Positions 18,762-27,718 of a stretch of 64,000 nt of DNA are shown piece by piece. The stretch spans positions 62,001 to 126,000 of the forward strand of contig NZ_JAFVMF010000009.1 in NCBI RefSeq assembly GCF_017377715.1, written 5' to 3'. The notes beneath the pieces are model-generated. The model was not told the origin of the DNA. It saw only the letters and a program-made list of their open reading frames with translations, and did not search any database. How positions within the stretch are numbered: position 1 is the first letter of the stretch; every line of letters begins with the position of its first letter. The translations under genes were made by a program, and so were the position numbers. This stretch comes from Acetobacter sacchari (lineage in GTDB: Bacteria > Pseudomonadota > Alphaproteobacteria > Acetobacterales > Acetobacteraceae).

Positions 18762-19801
18762 GCGCGCCGCTTCCAGTCAATGCAGCGTTCATAAAACGCT
18801 TCGATCCGCGCCGCCTGTCGAAGCGGAGCGAAGCGTTCCATATCCCAGATTCTTTTGGGCTGACCGAGCAGCGCCCGAATTCCCTCCGCCATGGCGCGCG
18901 CATCTCCAGGCGGAGTCATGCAGGAGGGATGTTCACCCAGAATGTCCGGCACGCCGCCTGCGTTCGTGGCGAGGACCGGCAGCCCCGCCGCCATCGCCTC
19001 CAGCAACACAAGCCCGAACGGTTCGTGACGCGACGGCATTACGAATGCGTCCAGCCCCGCAAGGTCGCGTCGCAGATCATAGCGAAAGCCGGGGAACAGC
19101 ACATGGCCGCACGCACGGGCCTGCAGCGCCTCGCGTTCAGGCCCGTCGCCAAACACAACGAGGCGCGCGTTTTCCGGAGCGCCTAGAGCGAAAGCCTCCA
19201 GTAGCACGTCAAAACCCTTCTCGGGGATCATCCTTCCGGCGGCGCCGATCAAAAAGACGCCTTCCGCGATGCCCAGTTCGGCTCGCAGACGACCAGAAGC
19301 GTCCGGTAGCGAAGAACACGGGGGAGTCCAATTCGAGATGGTTTCCACAGGACCTGTGAAAGAGGTCGGAATTTCTGCGCGCTGCCAGTCCGCGATGCAG
19401 ATCAGCCCATCGTGCCGTTCGTAAACGCGCGCGACGTATTTCCTGTGCAGCGTGGCGACGACCGGGCAACGCGCCTGCGCTTCCCGGCGCATCGTCCGGC
19501 CAAGACTGTTGAGCACCCCGGCGCGAATGCTCGCAGCGCCAACATGAGTATGAATTACGTCGGGTCGGAAACCCCGCCAGAGCGACAGCAACGACAGCAG
19601 GTAACCGTCGAAACTGGATCTTACGACACGCACTGACGGCGGCAGGCGCGGGACGAGATCGCCTTTGGTCCGTCGGTCGCACGTATCGCGGGCGACCAGC
19701 ACGACCACCTCGTGCATGTCAGCCTGCATCGCCGCCAGTTCGCTGAGATAGCGCTCGGTGCCCGCGAATTCGTGAGTGAGAATACAGTGGAGGATGCGCA
19801 T
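18746..19801 (-). CDS. Glycosyltransferase family 4
   Basis: A 351-residue GT-B enzyme. The N-terminal domain starts MRILHCILTHEFAGTERYLSELA, where the GTERY region sits at the acceptor side. The C-terminal donor domain shows GAAGRMIPEKGFDVLLEAF, LVVFGDGPEREAL and the E-x7-E motif in EPFGLVLLEAMAAGLPVLAT. These retaining transferases use nucleotide- or lipid-linked sugars, usually for lipopolysaccharide or exopolysaccharide. The ATG at 19801 is preferred over an upstream GTG because family members begin with this MRIL strand. No polysaccharide cluster surrounds it, so the product is unknown. Its 3' end overlaps the convergent ubiH-like gene by 16 nt. Confidence 0.9.
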   Translation of the reverse strand: MRILHCILTHEFAGTERYLSELAAMQADMHEVVVLVARDTCDRRTKGDLVPRLPPSVRVVRSSFDGYLLSLLSLWRGFRPDVIHTHVGAASIRAGVLNSLGRTMRREAQARCPVVATLHRKYVARVYERHDGLICIADWQRAEIPTSFTGPVETISNWTPPCSSLPDASGRLRAELGIAEGVFLIGAAGRMIPEKGFDVLLEAFALGAPENARLVVFGDGPEREALQARACGHVLFPGFRYDLRRDLAGLDAFVMPSRHEPFGLVLLEAMAAGLPVLATNAGGVPDILGEHPSCMTPPGDARAMAEGIRALLGQPKRIWDMERFAPLRQAARIEAFYERCIDWKRRAQAGE

Positions 19802-20025
19802 CCGAATCGCGGCCAAAAAACACACTCAGGCGGAAGGGCGCTCCGCCGGACATCAGCAGCCCCATCGGAAAGCGCCGCGCGCCAGACCGCGAGCAACGCC
19901 AATCTCGCCGTTCCCCGCCGCGCAATCAGCGACGTTAAAAACGCACGATGCCCTCCACATAGCGCAAAGCAACGCTTTATCAACCATTGAGCGTCAGGGT
20001 CTCTCGCAGAGGAGAGCTGCGTCAG

Positions 20026-20766
20026 ATGGACAACACCACGTATATCGCGCTTTCGCGCATCGACACAGAAATGCGGGCGATGAGCGTTCTGGCCAACAAC
20101 CTCTCCAACGCCTCGACACCCGGTTTCAAGGCCAGCCACGTCCTGTTTTCGGATTATCTGGTCAAGATGAAGGGCGAACACACGACGCCCGGCGCCGCCA
20201 CCGAAGCCTATAACCAGGATAAGGCGACCTATCACGATTTCGCCCAGGGCGCGTTGCAACAGACCGGAAATTCGCTGGACGCCGCGATCACGGGGGACGG
20301 GTATTTCTCGGTGATGACCCGCGACGGCGTGCGGTTGACCCGCAACGGTCGGTTCCAGCGCCTGTCCGACGGCCGCATCACGGATTCAGCGGGGGATGCT
20401 TTGCTTGATCGCACCGGGCAGCCTGTGACGTTACAGCCGACGGACCGCACCGTCAGCATCGCCTCAGACGGAACCGTGTCGACCGAGAACGGCGTAGCTG
20501 CGGAAATAGGGGTCGTGACCGTCGACAACGCCTATACGCTTGTCGGCGAAGGTTCACAGCTGTTCCGCGCCACAACCGCCACGCGTCAGATGACAAACCG
20601 CGATATCCGTGAAGGCATGGTCGAAGGCAGCAACGTCAACTCCATGACGGAAATGACGCAGCTAGTGCAGCTGCAACGTGATTTTGAATTCAATACCAAC
20701 CTGATCGAAAGCGAAGCGACCCGTAAGCAGAACGCTATCGACAAGATCACACAACTTCAATCCTGA
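20026..20766 (+). CDS. flgF: Flagellar basal-body rod protein FlgF
   Basis: A 246-residue proximal-rod protein. The N-terminal rod motif is AMSVLANNLSNASTPGFKAS, the mid-domain DGYFSVMTRDGVRLTRNGRFQ, and the C-terminal helix VEGSNVNSMTEMTQLVQLQRDFEFNTNLI, which pairs with the N-terminal helix in the assembled rod. The ATG at 20026 has GAGGAG upstream. It leads a four-gene set flgF-flgG-flgA-flgH. The protein is exported through the flagellar type III apparatus and polymerises between the MS ring and distal rod. The sequence shows no unusual features. Confidence 0.95.
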   Translation: MDNTTYIALSRIDTEMRAMSVLANNLSNASTPGFKASHVLFSDYLVKMKGEHTTPGAATEAYNQDKATYHDFAQGALQQTGNSLDAAITGDGYFSVMTRDGVRLTRNGRFQRLSDGRITDSAGDALLDRTGQPVTLQPTDRTVSIASDGTVSTENGVAAEIGVVTVDNAYTLVGEGSQLFRATTATRQMTNRDIREGMVEGSNVNSMTEMTQLVQLQRDFEFNTNLIESEATRKQNAIDKITQLQS

Positions 20767-20791
20767 ACCACAGAAACGGAAACCTGACGAC

Positions 20792-21580
20792 ATGATGCGC
20801 GCACTCGACATCGCCGGCACCGGGATGCAGGCCCAGCAGACGAATGTTGAAGTAATATCTGATAATATCGCAAACATGACCACGACAGGCTATAAGCGTC
20901 GGCGCGCAGAATTTCAGGACCTGATCTATCAGGATCTCCGCCGCGCAGGCACGATGAGTTCCGATTCCGGCACTCTCGTTCCCGCAGGCGCGCAGGTTGG
21001 CCTTGGCGTACGTACCGCTGGAATCTACAGAATTAACGAGCAAGGCACGCTGGAACAGACGAGTAACAGCCTCGACCTCGCCGTCGAAGGGCAAGGGTAT
21101 TTTCAAGTCACGCTGCCCTCCGGGGAATACGCTTACACGCGCGACGGTACCTTTTCTCTGTCTGATACAGGAACGATCGTAACTGCCGACGGCTACACCG
21201 TCAGCCCGGGCATCACCGTTCCGAGCAACGCTCAGACGATCACCATCGACCAGACCGGGCAGGTGCAAGTAACCGTGTCTGGGCAGACAACATCGACGAT
21301 CGTGGGGCAGTTGCAGCTCGCGACATTTCAGAACGAGAACGGTCTCGCCGCTATGGGGCAGAATCTGTTCACCGAGACACAATCATCCGGAAACGCAATC
21401 AGCGGCACTGGACAGAGCGTCGGCTTCGGCAGCATCCGCCAGGGCTACACGGAAGAATCAAACGTGAATGTTGTTACGGAAATTACTGATCTCATCACCG
21501 CACAACGCGCTTACGAGATGAACAGCAAGGTAATCACCGCCTCCGACCAGATGCTCCAGACGCTTTCAGGGCTGAAGTGA
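20792..21580 (+). CDS. flgG: Flagellar distal rod protein FlgG
   Basis: A 262-residue distal-rod protein with the canonical start MMRALDIAGTGMQAQQTNVEVISDNIANM. It has the FlgG-specific TTGYKRRRAEFQDLIYQ segment that builds the outer rod surface, and the C-terminal EESNVNVVTEITDLITAQRAYEMNSKVI helix. It follows flgF by 25 nt and its stop overlaps the flgA GTG start, so the genes are co-translated. Length and motifs are as in Caulobacter and other alphaproteobacteria. Two tandem ATG codons mark the start. Confidence 0.96.
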   Translation: MMRALDIAGTGMQAQQTNVEVISDNIANMTTTGYKRRRAEFQDLIYQDLRRAGTMSSDSGTLVPAGAQVGLGVRTAGIYRINEQGTLEQTSNSLDLAVEGQGYFQVTLPSGEYAYTRDGTFSLSDTGTIVTADGYTVSPGITVPSNAQTITIDQTGQVQVTVSGQTTSTIVGQLQLATFQNENGLAAMGQNLFTETQSSGNAISGTGQSVGFGSIRQGYTEESNVNVVTEITDLITAQRAYEMNSKVITASDQMLQTLSGLK

Positions 21581-22587
21581 TTCACAAGGCGCGCAGCCAC
21601 ATCTGCGCTCTCGCCTTCACACTGGGTAGCAGAGTCCTGTTTGCCCCTGCGGCGGCAATCGCCTCGGCGCCACGCGGGCATGTTACGCTGCACACGGCGC
21701 GCGTCCATCTATCGGACCTGTTCACGGACCTCGCCGTCGATCAGGATTGTGATATCGGACCTGCCCCCGCCGCAGGACAAAGCGTGACTATCGGCGGCGC
21801 CCAATTACAGGCCATCGCGGCACAGTACGGTCTCGACTGGCCGGGCGCATCGGGCACCGCGCAAACAACGTTGACGCGCGCCAGCCGCTCGATATCGTCA
21901 AACGAGTTATTGCCGTTGATAACGACTGCGTTGCAAGAGCGCGGCGCGCCCTCCCTCCCGAACATCGACCTGGCCCCCTTTCAAAGCCCCGCCATACCAG
22001 AGGAGGAGTCCGCGCCCCCTCATCTCCGCAATCTTGTCTATGACGCTTCGCACGGTCGGCTCTCGGCCTTCTTCATCGTTCCAGCAGGGGACGGCGCCAC
22101 ACAATCCTTTCGTGTCGACGGCGTCGTCAGCGCCTCCACGACAGTCGTTGTGGCTGCACGGGATATCCCGCCTGGGCAAATCGTAACACGTGAAGATCTC
22201 GATATCGTCACCGAAGATTCGCGGCGCATCCCGGCCCGGTCGCTTGTCGACCCGCGGGACGCGATCGGACGCGCCGCCCGAGCGATCATTGCGAAGAACA
22301 CGCCTCTAATTCCGGATCTTCTTGTGAAACAGGATGTCGTGGAAAAAGGCTCTCCCGTCATACTCGCTGTATCTTCGGCCGGGCTGCGCGTGACAGCTTC
22401 CGGCGTTGCATTGGACGGCGGCGGTCTTGGCGAACGCATCCATGTGCTCAATCCCAGTTCGCACATGGTCGTCATCGGGGAAGTGATCGACAAATCCCGC
22501 GTCGATGTCTTGCCCGGCAGCATTCCGGCGCCCGCTGACCAACGCACGTTGCGCGCAGCGTCTCAGGGAACCCGTAGCAGTATCTGA
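21577..22587 (+). CDS. flgA: Flagellar P-ring assembly chaperone FlgA
   Basis: A 336-residue secreted FlgA. It starts with GTG overlapping the flgG stop (GTGA) and has a signal peptide of about 30 residues (ending AAIASAP). The C-terminal third is the SAF domain, with VVVAARDIPPGQIVTREDLDIV and the final LDGGGLGERIHVLNPSSHMVVIGEV. FlgA binds FlgI in the periplasm and helps the P-ring form around the rod. Its client gene flgI is not in this cluster. The protein is longer than the E. coli homologue because of an extended N-terminal domain, which is usual in alphaproteobacteria. Confidence 0.93.
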   Translation: MIHKARSHICALAFTLGSRVLFAPAAAIASAPRGHVTLHTARVHLSDLFTDLAVDQDCDIGPAPAAGQSVTIGGAQLQAIAAQYGLDWPGASGTAQTTLTRASRSISSNELLPLITTALQERGAPSLPNIDLAPFQSPAIPEEESAPPHLRNLVYDASHGRLSAFFIVPAGDGATQSFRVDGVVSASTTVVVAARDIPPGQIVTREDLDIVTEDSRRIPARSLVDPRDAIGRAARAIIAKNTPLIPDLLVKQDVVEKGSPVILAVSSAGLRVTASGVALDGGGLGERIHVLNPSSHMVVIGEVIDKSRVDVLPGSIPAPADQRTLRAASQGTRSSI

Positions 22588-22625
22588 CGACAACTCGACT
22601 TCTGTTTCGGAAAAAACTTCATTTC

Positions 22626-23309
22626 ATGAAAAAAATTGCCGTTACGTCCCTTTTTCTTTGCCTGACGTCCTGCAACGGAGTGGGGGGTCTATCAGAAATA
22701 GGCCATCCACCGGCCCTGACGCGCACTCAGGATCCGACGCGTGATACGAGCTACCAACCCGTCACAATGCCCATGCCCCCTACGCAACCTCCGCCAGTCG
22801 AGGTGGCGAGCCTATGGCGCCCCGGAAGTCGCGCCTTCTTCAAAGACCAAAGAGCCGCCCAAGTCGGTGACCTGATAACCGTGATCGTCGACATCACTGA
22901 CAATGCGACAATGGTCGACAACACCACCACAACGGGAAGCGGTAACGAAGCAATGGGCATGCCGAGTATTTTCGGCTTGCATGGCAAGCTGATATCGCAT
23001 TTGACAAGCTCCAGCGCGCTCTCAACGTCAAGCAGCCATGGCAACGCCGCCACGGGCAGTATCGCCCGAAACGAGGTGGTCACCGTGCGTGTCGCCGGCA
23101 CCATCACGCAGGTGCTGCCCAATGGCAATTTCGTCGTCGTGGCGCGACAGGAAGTGCGCGTGAACAGCGAATTGCGCGACCTGCAAGTCACTGGCGTGGT
23201 AAGGCCGCAGGATATCACGGCCGACAACACCGTGACCCATGACCGCATGGCGGAAGCCCGAATCTCCTACGGTGGGCGCGGGCAACTTACAATTTTACAA
23301 ACACCATGA
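22626..23309 (+). CDS. flgH: Flagellar L-ring protein FlgH
   Basis: A 227-residue lipoprotein. The lipobox LTSC puts the modified cysteine at about residue 17 after a short hydrophobic signal. The mature part contains SLWRPGSRAFFKDQRAAQVGDLITVIVDI and the C-terminal LQVTGVVRPQDITADNTV, both FlgH hallmarks. It builds the outer-membrane L-ring bushing of the flagellum. It follows flgA by 38 nt in the same operon. No hairpin terminator is evident in the 250 bases after it, which lead to the convergent holC gene and hold nothing recognisable. Confidence 0.95.
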   Translation: MKKIAVTSLFLCLTSCNGVGGLSEIGHPPALTRTQDPTRDTSYQPVTMPMPPTQPPPVEVASLWRPGSRAFFKDQRAAQVGDLITVIVDITDNATMVDNTTTTGSGNEAMGMPSIFGLHGKLISHLTSSSALSTSSSHGNAATGSIARNEVVTVRVAGTITQVLPNGNFVVVARQEVRVNSELRDLQVTGVVRPQDITADNTVTHDRMAEARISYGGRGQLTILQTP

Positions 23310-23560
23310 TATGGACAACAAATTCTTGACGCCATAGCACCGTTCTAATGCTCAGTGCATCCATACCGCATCAACTGACGAATACGGCGCCAGCTGATTG
23401 ATCTGACGAGCACCTTATCTCCGGCCCACCGGTCTGATCCGTTCGGTTGAAGTTCTCGAAATTCGTTTCTGACAACGTCACTCCGGCAACCTTGGGGAGC
23501 CAAAGATTGGCGGATAAATAACGTCCAAATAGGGATGTTTCCAGAGAGGGATGGAACCGC

Positions 23561-24007
23561 TCATCCGGCTTTCGACCAGCCTTTTTCACCCTGACGCCAA
23601 TACGTCAAAGAATGGCCCTGCGCCTTCAGCGCCGACCAGCGGCGCCGGGCGGCGGCTACGGCCATATCGTCGCGGCCATCAAAAAGGTCAAAAACTCTCT
23701 CGAACGCCTCGAGCTTTTCAGCTTCACGCGCTCCGAGAAGGAATAAATACGTAGCAGCGTTCGGCGTATCATCTCCGGACGTGATCCAGATCGGCTGACG
23801 ATCGGGAAATTTTGCGCCCATCGCCGCGTGCGGCAACCACACGGGCTCAGAAACCCGCCAGAGCGCCTCATCAAGAGAAGCGACGTCGACGCTTTCACCA
23901 CAACGCACGACAGCGCGCTTTCCGGCGTCAAGCGTGCGCCCCAACAACTGCGGCAACGCCTCGTCCGCCGTGGTGCGAGTCAGATGGTAGAAACCAATCT
24001 CCGCCAC
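23561..24007 (-). CDS. holC: DNA polymerase III subunit chi
   Basis: A 148-residue HolC. It begins MAEIGFYHLTRTTADEALPQLLGRTLDAGKRAVVRC, the family's N-terminal strand-helix pattern. DEALWRVSEPVWLPHA follows, and later the FDGRDDMAVAAARRRWSALKAQGHSLTYWRQ segment. Chi links the clamp-loader psi subunit to the C-terminal tail of single-stranded DNA-binding protein at the replication fork. The start is GTG with GGAGGG upstream. It lies 32 nt after pepA, the usual pepA-holC pairing in proteobacteria, and is probably co-transcribed. Confidence 0.93.
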   Translation of the reverse strand: MAEIGFYHLTRTTADEALPQLLGRTLDAGKRAVVRCGESVDVASLDEALWRVSEPVWLPHAAMGAKFPDRQPIWITSGDDTPNAATYLFLLGAREAEKLEAFERVFDLFDGRDDMAVAAARRRWSALKAQGHSLTYWRQGEKGWSKAG

Positions 24008-24039
24008 GATCCCTCCATCAACGCGCCGTCATCAAGCTC

Positions 24040-25512
24040 TCAGCCGTGCGCGCCGGCCTCGATCTCGCGGACGAACCGGTCGAGCAGGCGCACGCCAAAG
24101 CCGGTGGCGCCCTTCGGCGAACCCGGCTTCGCCTTTGCGCCCCAGGCGACGCCTGCGATGTCGAGATGCGCCCAAGGCGTATCGCCGACGAAGCGCTTGA
24201 GGAACTGCGCCGCGGTGATCGATCCCCCCGGACGTCCGCCGATATTCTTCATGTCGGCAATGTCCGATTTCAGCAGCTCGTCATACTCTTCACCGAGCGG
24301 CATCCGCCAGAGTTTCTCGCCGCTGCGCAAACCCGCGTCCTCCAGACGACGCGCAAGACCGTCATCGTTCGAGAAAAGACCGGCATGCTCGTGACCAAGG
24401 CTTACGATAATCGCGCCAGTCAACGTGGCTAGGTCAACCATCAGCCGGGGCGCAAAACGATCACGGGCGTACCAGAGCACATCGGCCAGAACCAGACGCC
24501 CCTCCGCATCGGTGTTCAGAACCTCGATGGTCTGACCCGAGGCGCTACGAACCACGTCGCCGGGGCGTTGCGCCGTCGAGGACACCATGTTCTCGACCAG
24601 TCCGATCAGACCAACGACGTTCACCTGCGCCTTGCGGCCCGCCAATGCCGACATCAAGCCCGCGACGACGCCTGCGCCCGCCATGTCCCACTTCATATCC
24701 TCCATGCCTGCGGCAGGCTTGATTGAAATGCCGCCGGAATCGAAGGTCACGCCCTTGCCGATAAACGCTATGGGGGCGGAATCGTCTCCCGCGCCGTTCC
24801 AGCGCATCACAACCATGCGCGGCTCGTTGGCGCTGCCCTGCGCAACACCCAGCAGAGCGCCGAAACCCAGAGCCTCCATCGCAGGCCCGTCGAGCACTTC
24901 GACTTCGACGCCAAGATCCCGCAGCGCCAGCGTCCGATCGGCGAAGACTTCCGGCGACAGGACATTGGCGGGTTCAGTGACAAGATCACGCGTGAAGGTC
25001 ACGCCACGCGCAACCTGCTCCCATGCGGCCCACGCAGCGCCAGCAGCGGCGGGATCAGCGACCAGAACGGAAAGCGTGGCGAGCTTCGCACCTTCGTCGC
25101 CCGACGTCGTGCGATAACGGTCAAAACGATACAGCCCGAGACTTGCGCCCAGCGCCACCGAAGGCGCCAGAGCGGCGTCGAGGGCGCCAGCGGCGATCGC
25201 AGCGACTTTATGCGTCGACAGGGCCTGCGCGGCCACGCCGCCGACCTGCTCGGCTAAAGCTTCATTCGCCTCGGCACGCGCACCGAGGCCAACGACAACG
25301 ATACGGTCCAGACCGCCAGCCGGAGCCAGGATCACGCAGGTCTTGCCACGCTTGAAAGAAAAGCCCGCGACGGACACCGCGCGCGAGATAGCGCCGTCGG
25401 TGGCCGCATCGGCGGCCTGAAACAGGGCTGAACGGTCCGAGTCGGAAAATTCGAGGAGCGCGAGCGCCCCGTTCTTCGGAAGCTCAAGCGCCGAAAATCC
25501 GATGTCTGTCAC
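24040..25512 (-). CDS. pepA: Leucyl aminopeptidase
   Basis: A 490-residue M17 aminopeptidase. The metal- and substrate-binding residues lie in FIGKGVTFDSGGISIKPA, the catalytic signature in NTDAEGRLVLADVLWYA, and the C-terminal WRMPLGEEYDELLKSDIADMKNIGG is conserved. It releases N-terminal residues from peptides in the cytoplasm as a hexamer with two metals per site; some homologues also bind DNA in site-specific recombination. I chose the GTG at 25512 because the AGGAG site lies 8 nt before it, whereas the GTG two codons upstream would be only 2 nt away. Confidence 0.95.
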   Translation of the reverse strand: MTDIGFSALELPKNGALALLEFSDSDRSALFQAADAATDGAISRAVSVAGFSFKRGKTCVILAPAGGLDRIVVVGLGARAEANEALAEQVGGVAAQALSTHKVAAIAAGALDAALAPSVALGASLGLYRFDRYRTTSGDEGAKLATLSVLVADPAAAGAAWAAWEQVARGVTFTRDLVTEPANVLSPEVFADRTLALRDLGVEVEVLDGPAMEALGFGALLGVAQGSANEPRMVVMRWNGAGDDSAPIAFIGKGVTFDSGGISIKPAAGMEDMKWDMAGAGVVAGLMSALAGRKAQVNVVGLIGLVENMVSSTAQRPGDVVRSASGQTIEVLNTDAEGRLVLADVLWYARDRFAPRLMVDLATLTGAIIVSLGHEHAGLFSNDDGLARRLEDAGLRSGEKLWRMPLGEEYDELLKSDIADMKNIGGRPGGSITAAQFLKRFVGDTPWAHLDIAGVAWGAKAKPGSPKGATGFGVRLLDRFVREIEAGAHG

Positions 25513-25709
25513 CGTCACGTCTCCTGCCTTAACTGACCGGGCGCGCCGTCACGAGCGCCGCCGTATGTGCGGCAGGCGTAGCGGAGCCACCACGGCGTTG
25601 GCAACCACGCGAGGCTTTGGTCCACACATGCACCGTGTCATGACCTGACGCGACGTCGAAATGGCGGGTTTGCGATTGCGCGCCTGCTCCCTTGGAGTAT
25701 GACAGGATC

Positions 25710-26507
25710 ATGACGACGCTCGCACGCACGCCCTCCGATCACGATCTGCTCGCCCTCGCCCTTCGCCTCGCCCGTGAGGCCGCCGATATCATCAACGTGA
25801 TTCGGGCCAGAGGCTTCGTCACCCAGACGAAATCCGACCGCTCCCCCGTCACCGAAGCCGACGAAGCAGCCGAAGCCCATATCGTCGCCGCCCTGCGACG
25901 CGAAGCGCCCGGCATTCCCGTCATCGCCGAGGAAGAAGTCGCCGCCGGGCGCATGACCGAAGCCGGGGAGAGCTACTGGCTGGTCGATCCCCTCGACGGA
26001 ACGCGCGAATTCGCGGCGGGCCGCGATGATTTCACCGTTAACATAGGGCTGGTGAGGGGTGATCGCGCCGTCCTCGGCGCGATGGCGCTGCCAGCCTACG
26101 GCCAGTTCTACGAAGGCGGCGTCGGACTCGGTGCCCGCCGCCATGACGGCGCTGGCGTGCACGATATTCACGTCCGCACGCCGCCTGCCGAAGGCCTCGC
26201 CGTTCTCGCGTCGCGCCATTACGGCGACGATCCACGCCTCAAGGCGTTTCTGGATGGCTCCACCATCGCGTCGCTCGGCAATATCGGTTCGGCGGTAAAA
26301 TTCGTGCGCGTCGCAGAAGGCGTCGCCGACTTGTACCCGCGCCTCGGCCCCACTATGGAATGGGACACCGCGGCGCCGCAGGCGATCGTCGAAGCCGCAG
26401 GCGGAGAGATCGTCACAGAAGACCATGCGCCGCTCCGTTACGGCAAACCCGGCTGGAAAAACCCGCCTTTCGTGTGCCGGGGCGCAACGCGACTGAAGAC
26501 AGACTGA
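25710..26507 (+). CDS. cysQ: 3'(2'),5'-bisphosphate nucleotidase CysQ-like
   Basis: A 265-residue inositol-monophosphatase-fold enzyme. It has TKSDRSPVTEADEAAE, the metal-binding glutamates IAEEEV, the signature VDPLDGTREFAAGRDDFTVNIGL, and the C-terminal EWDTAAPQAIVEAAGG. The GTREF variant and overall pattern point to CysQ, which hydrolyses 3'-phosphoadenosine 5'-phosphate from sulfate assimilation, rather than to inositol phosphatase. I chose the ATG at 25710 over an in-frame TTG. It is divergent from pepA; the region of about 197 bases between them must hold both promoters. Confidence 0.9.
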   Translation: MTTLARTPSDHDLLALALRLAREAADIINVIRARGFVTQTKSDRSPVTEADEAAEAHIVAALRREAPGIPVIAEEEVAAGRMTEAGESYWLVDPLDGTREFAAGRDDFTVNIGLVRGDRAVLGAMALPAYGQFYEGGVGLGARRHDGAGVHDIHVRTPPAEGLAVLASRHYGDDPRLKAFLDGSTIASLGNIGSAVKFVRVAEGVADLYPRLGPTMEWDTAAPQAIVEAAGGEIVTEDHAPLRYGKPGWKNPPFVCRGATRLKTD

Positions 26508-26671
26508 AAACCGCGCTTTACCTTCGGCGCCCTCTCTCTGTAACGTTGCTCGTGCGGATTGATTGACGGCGCGCGCAGGGTGCCGCGGCCTGACAATCCA
26601 CTGTCTCATGCGCCGAGACTGGCGGCTGCCCGGCGCTCCATGCTATGCCGTCGCGCTCTTGCAGGAATAGC

Positions 26672-27718
26672 ATGACCGAACGATTGCCCGTAACCGAAGC
26701 CGGACTAAGCCGCGCCGCAGAATTGCTGCGCTCAGGCGGACTTGTCGCGTTCGGAACGGAAACGGTGTACGGTCTGGGCGCGGACGCAACGGATTCCCAT
26801 GCCGTCGCGCGGATTTTCGCCGCCAAGGGTCGCCCTGACTTCAACCCGCTCATCAGCCATTTCGCGTCGGCCGCAGATGCGTTCGCACATGTGCAGGCCA
26901 CGCCGATCGCGGAAACCCTCGCCAGACGCTTCATGCCCGGACCGCTGACCCTGGTCATGACGCGCCGTGCTGACGGCGCCATCTGCGACCTTGCAACGTC
27001 CGGTCTGCCGACCGCTGCCGTGCGCGTGCCGGGGCACGAAACTGCGTTAACTCTTCTCCGGGCTGTCGGTCGCCCCGTCGCAGCCCCGTCCGCCAACCTG
27101 TCCGGCTCGGTCAGCCCCTCGGACGCGGACCATGTGCTGGACGGACTGGAAGGCCGCATCGACGCTGTGCTCGACAGCGGCCCCTGCTCAGTCGGCGTGG
27201 AGAGCACTGTGCTGGATATTTCCGGACCCAACCCGGTCCTGCTCCGCCATGGCGGCGTTCCGCTGGAGGCGATCGAAGCCGAAATCGGCCCGGTTCTCCT
27301 GGGCGCTCCCGACGAGCCGTCCACCCCCCGTTCACCGGGTCAGCTGTCTTCGCATTACGCTCCGTCCCTGCCCCTGCGGCTAAACGCGACCGACATAGAG
27401 CCAGACGAAGCACTGCTCGCCTTCGGGCCGGCGTCGCGTTCCTCGAATCTTTGCTGGAATCTCAGCGAAAGCGGCGATCTCGAAGAAGCCGCCGCCCGAC
27501 TTTTCGCAGGACTGCGCCACCTCGACGCTGAAGGGCGGAAGCGCGGGCTGCAGCGCATCGCCGTCGCCCCGGTCCCCAGCCATGGCCTCGGGGCCGCTAT
27601 TGGCGACCGTCTGGCCCGAGCGGCGGCGCCCCGCCCAGCTCACCCGCATATGCCCCCTCCCCCATCTGACGCGTCTCCTCGCGAAGCGGCGTCCACCTGT
27701 CGTCACGAGGCCTTATGA
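26672..27718 (+). CDS. tsaC: L-threonylcarbamoyladenylate synthase (Sua5 type)
   Basis: A 348-residue two-domain Sua5-like enzyme. The YrdC domain (about 1-200) has FGTETVYGLGADATD, FAAKGRPDFNPLISH, and VAAPSANLSGSVSPSDADHV, which bind ATP, bicarbonate and threonine. The C-terminal SUA5 domain begins near the linker SPGQLSSHYAPSLPLRL. It makes threonylcarbamoyl-AMP for the t6A37 modification of ANN-decoding tRNAs in the cytoplasm. The ATG at 26672 has AGGA 6 nt upstream. The stop overlaps the ATG of the next gene (ATGA), so the downstream hypothetical protein is translationally coupled. Confidence 0.95.
   Translation: MTERLPVTEAGLSRAAELLRSGGLVAFGTETVYGLGADATDSHAVARIFAAKGRPDFNPLISHFASAADAFAHVQATPIAETLARRFMPGPLTLVMTRRADGAICDLATSGLPTAAVRVPGHETALTLLRAVGRPVAAPSANLSGSVSPSDADHVLDGLEGRIDAVLDSGPCSVGVESTVLDISGPNPVLLRHGGVPLEAIEAEIGPVLLGAPDEPSTPRSPGQLSSHYAPSLPLRLNATDIEPDEALLAFGPASRSSNLCWNLSESGDLEEAAARLFAGLRHLDAEGRKRGLQRIAVAPVPSHGLGAAIGDRLARAAAPRPAHPHMPPPPSDASPREAASTCRHEAL

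Noticed and set aside
23371-23589. 72-codon minus-strand frame between flgH and holC.
   Set aside because: No ribosome site, no similarity I recognise, overlaps the holC end; probably chance.
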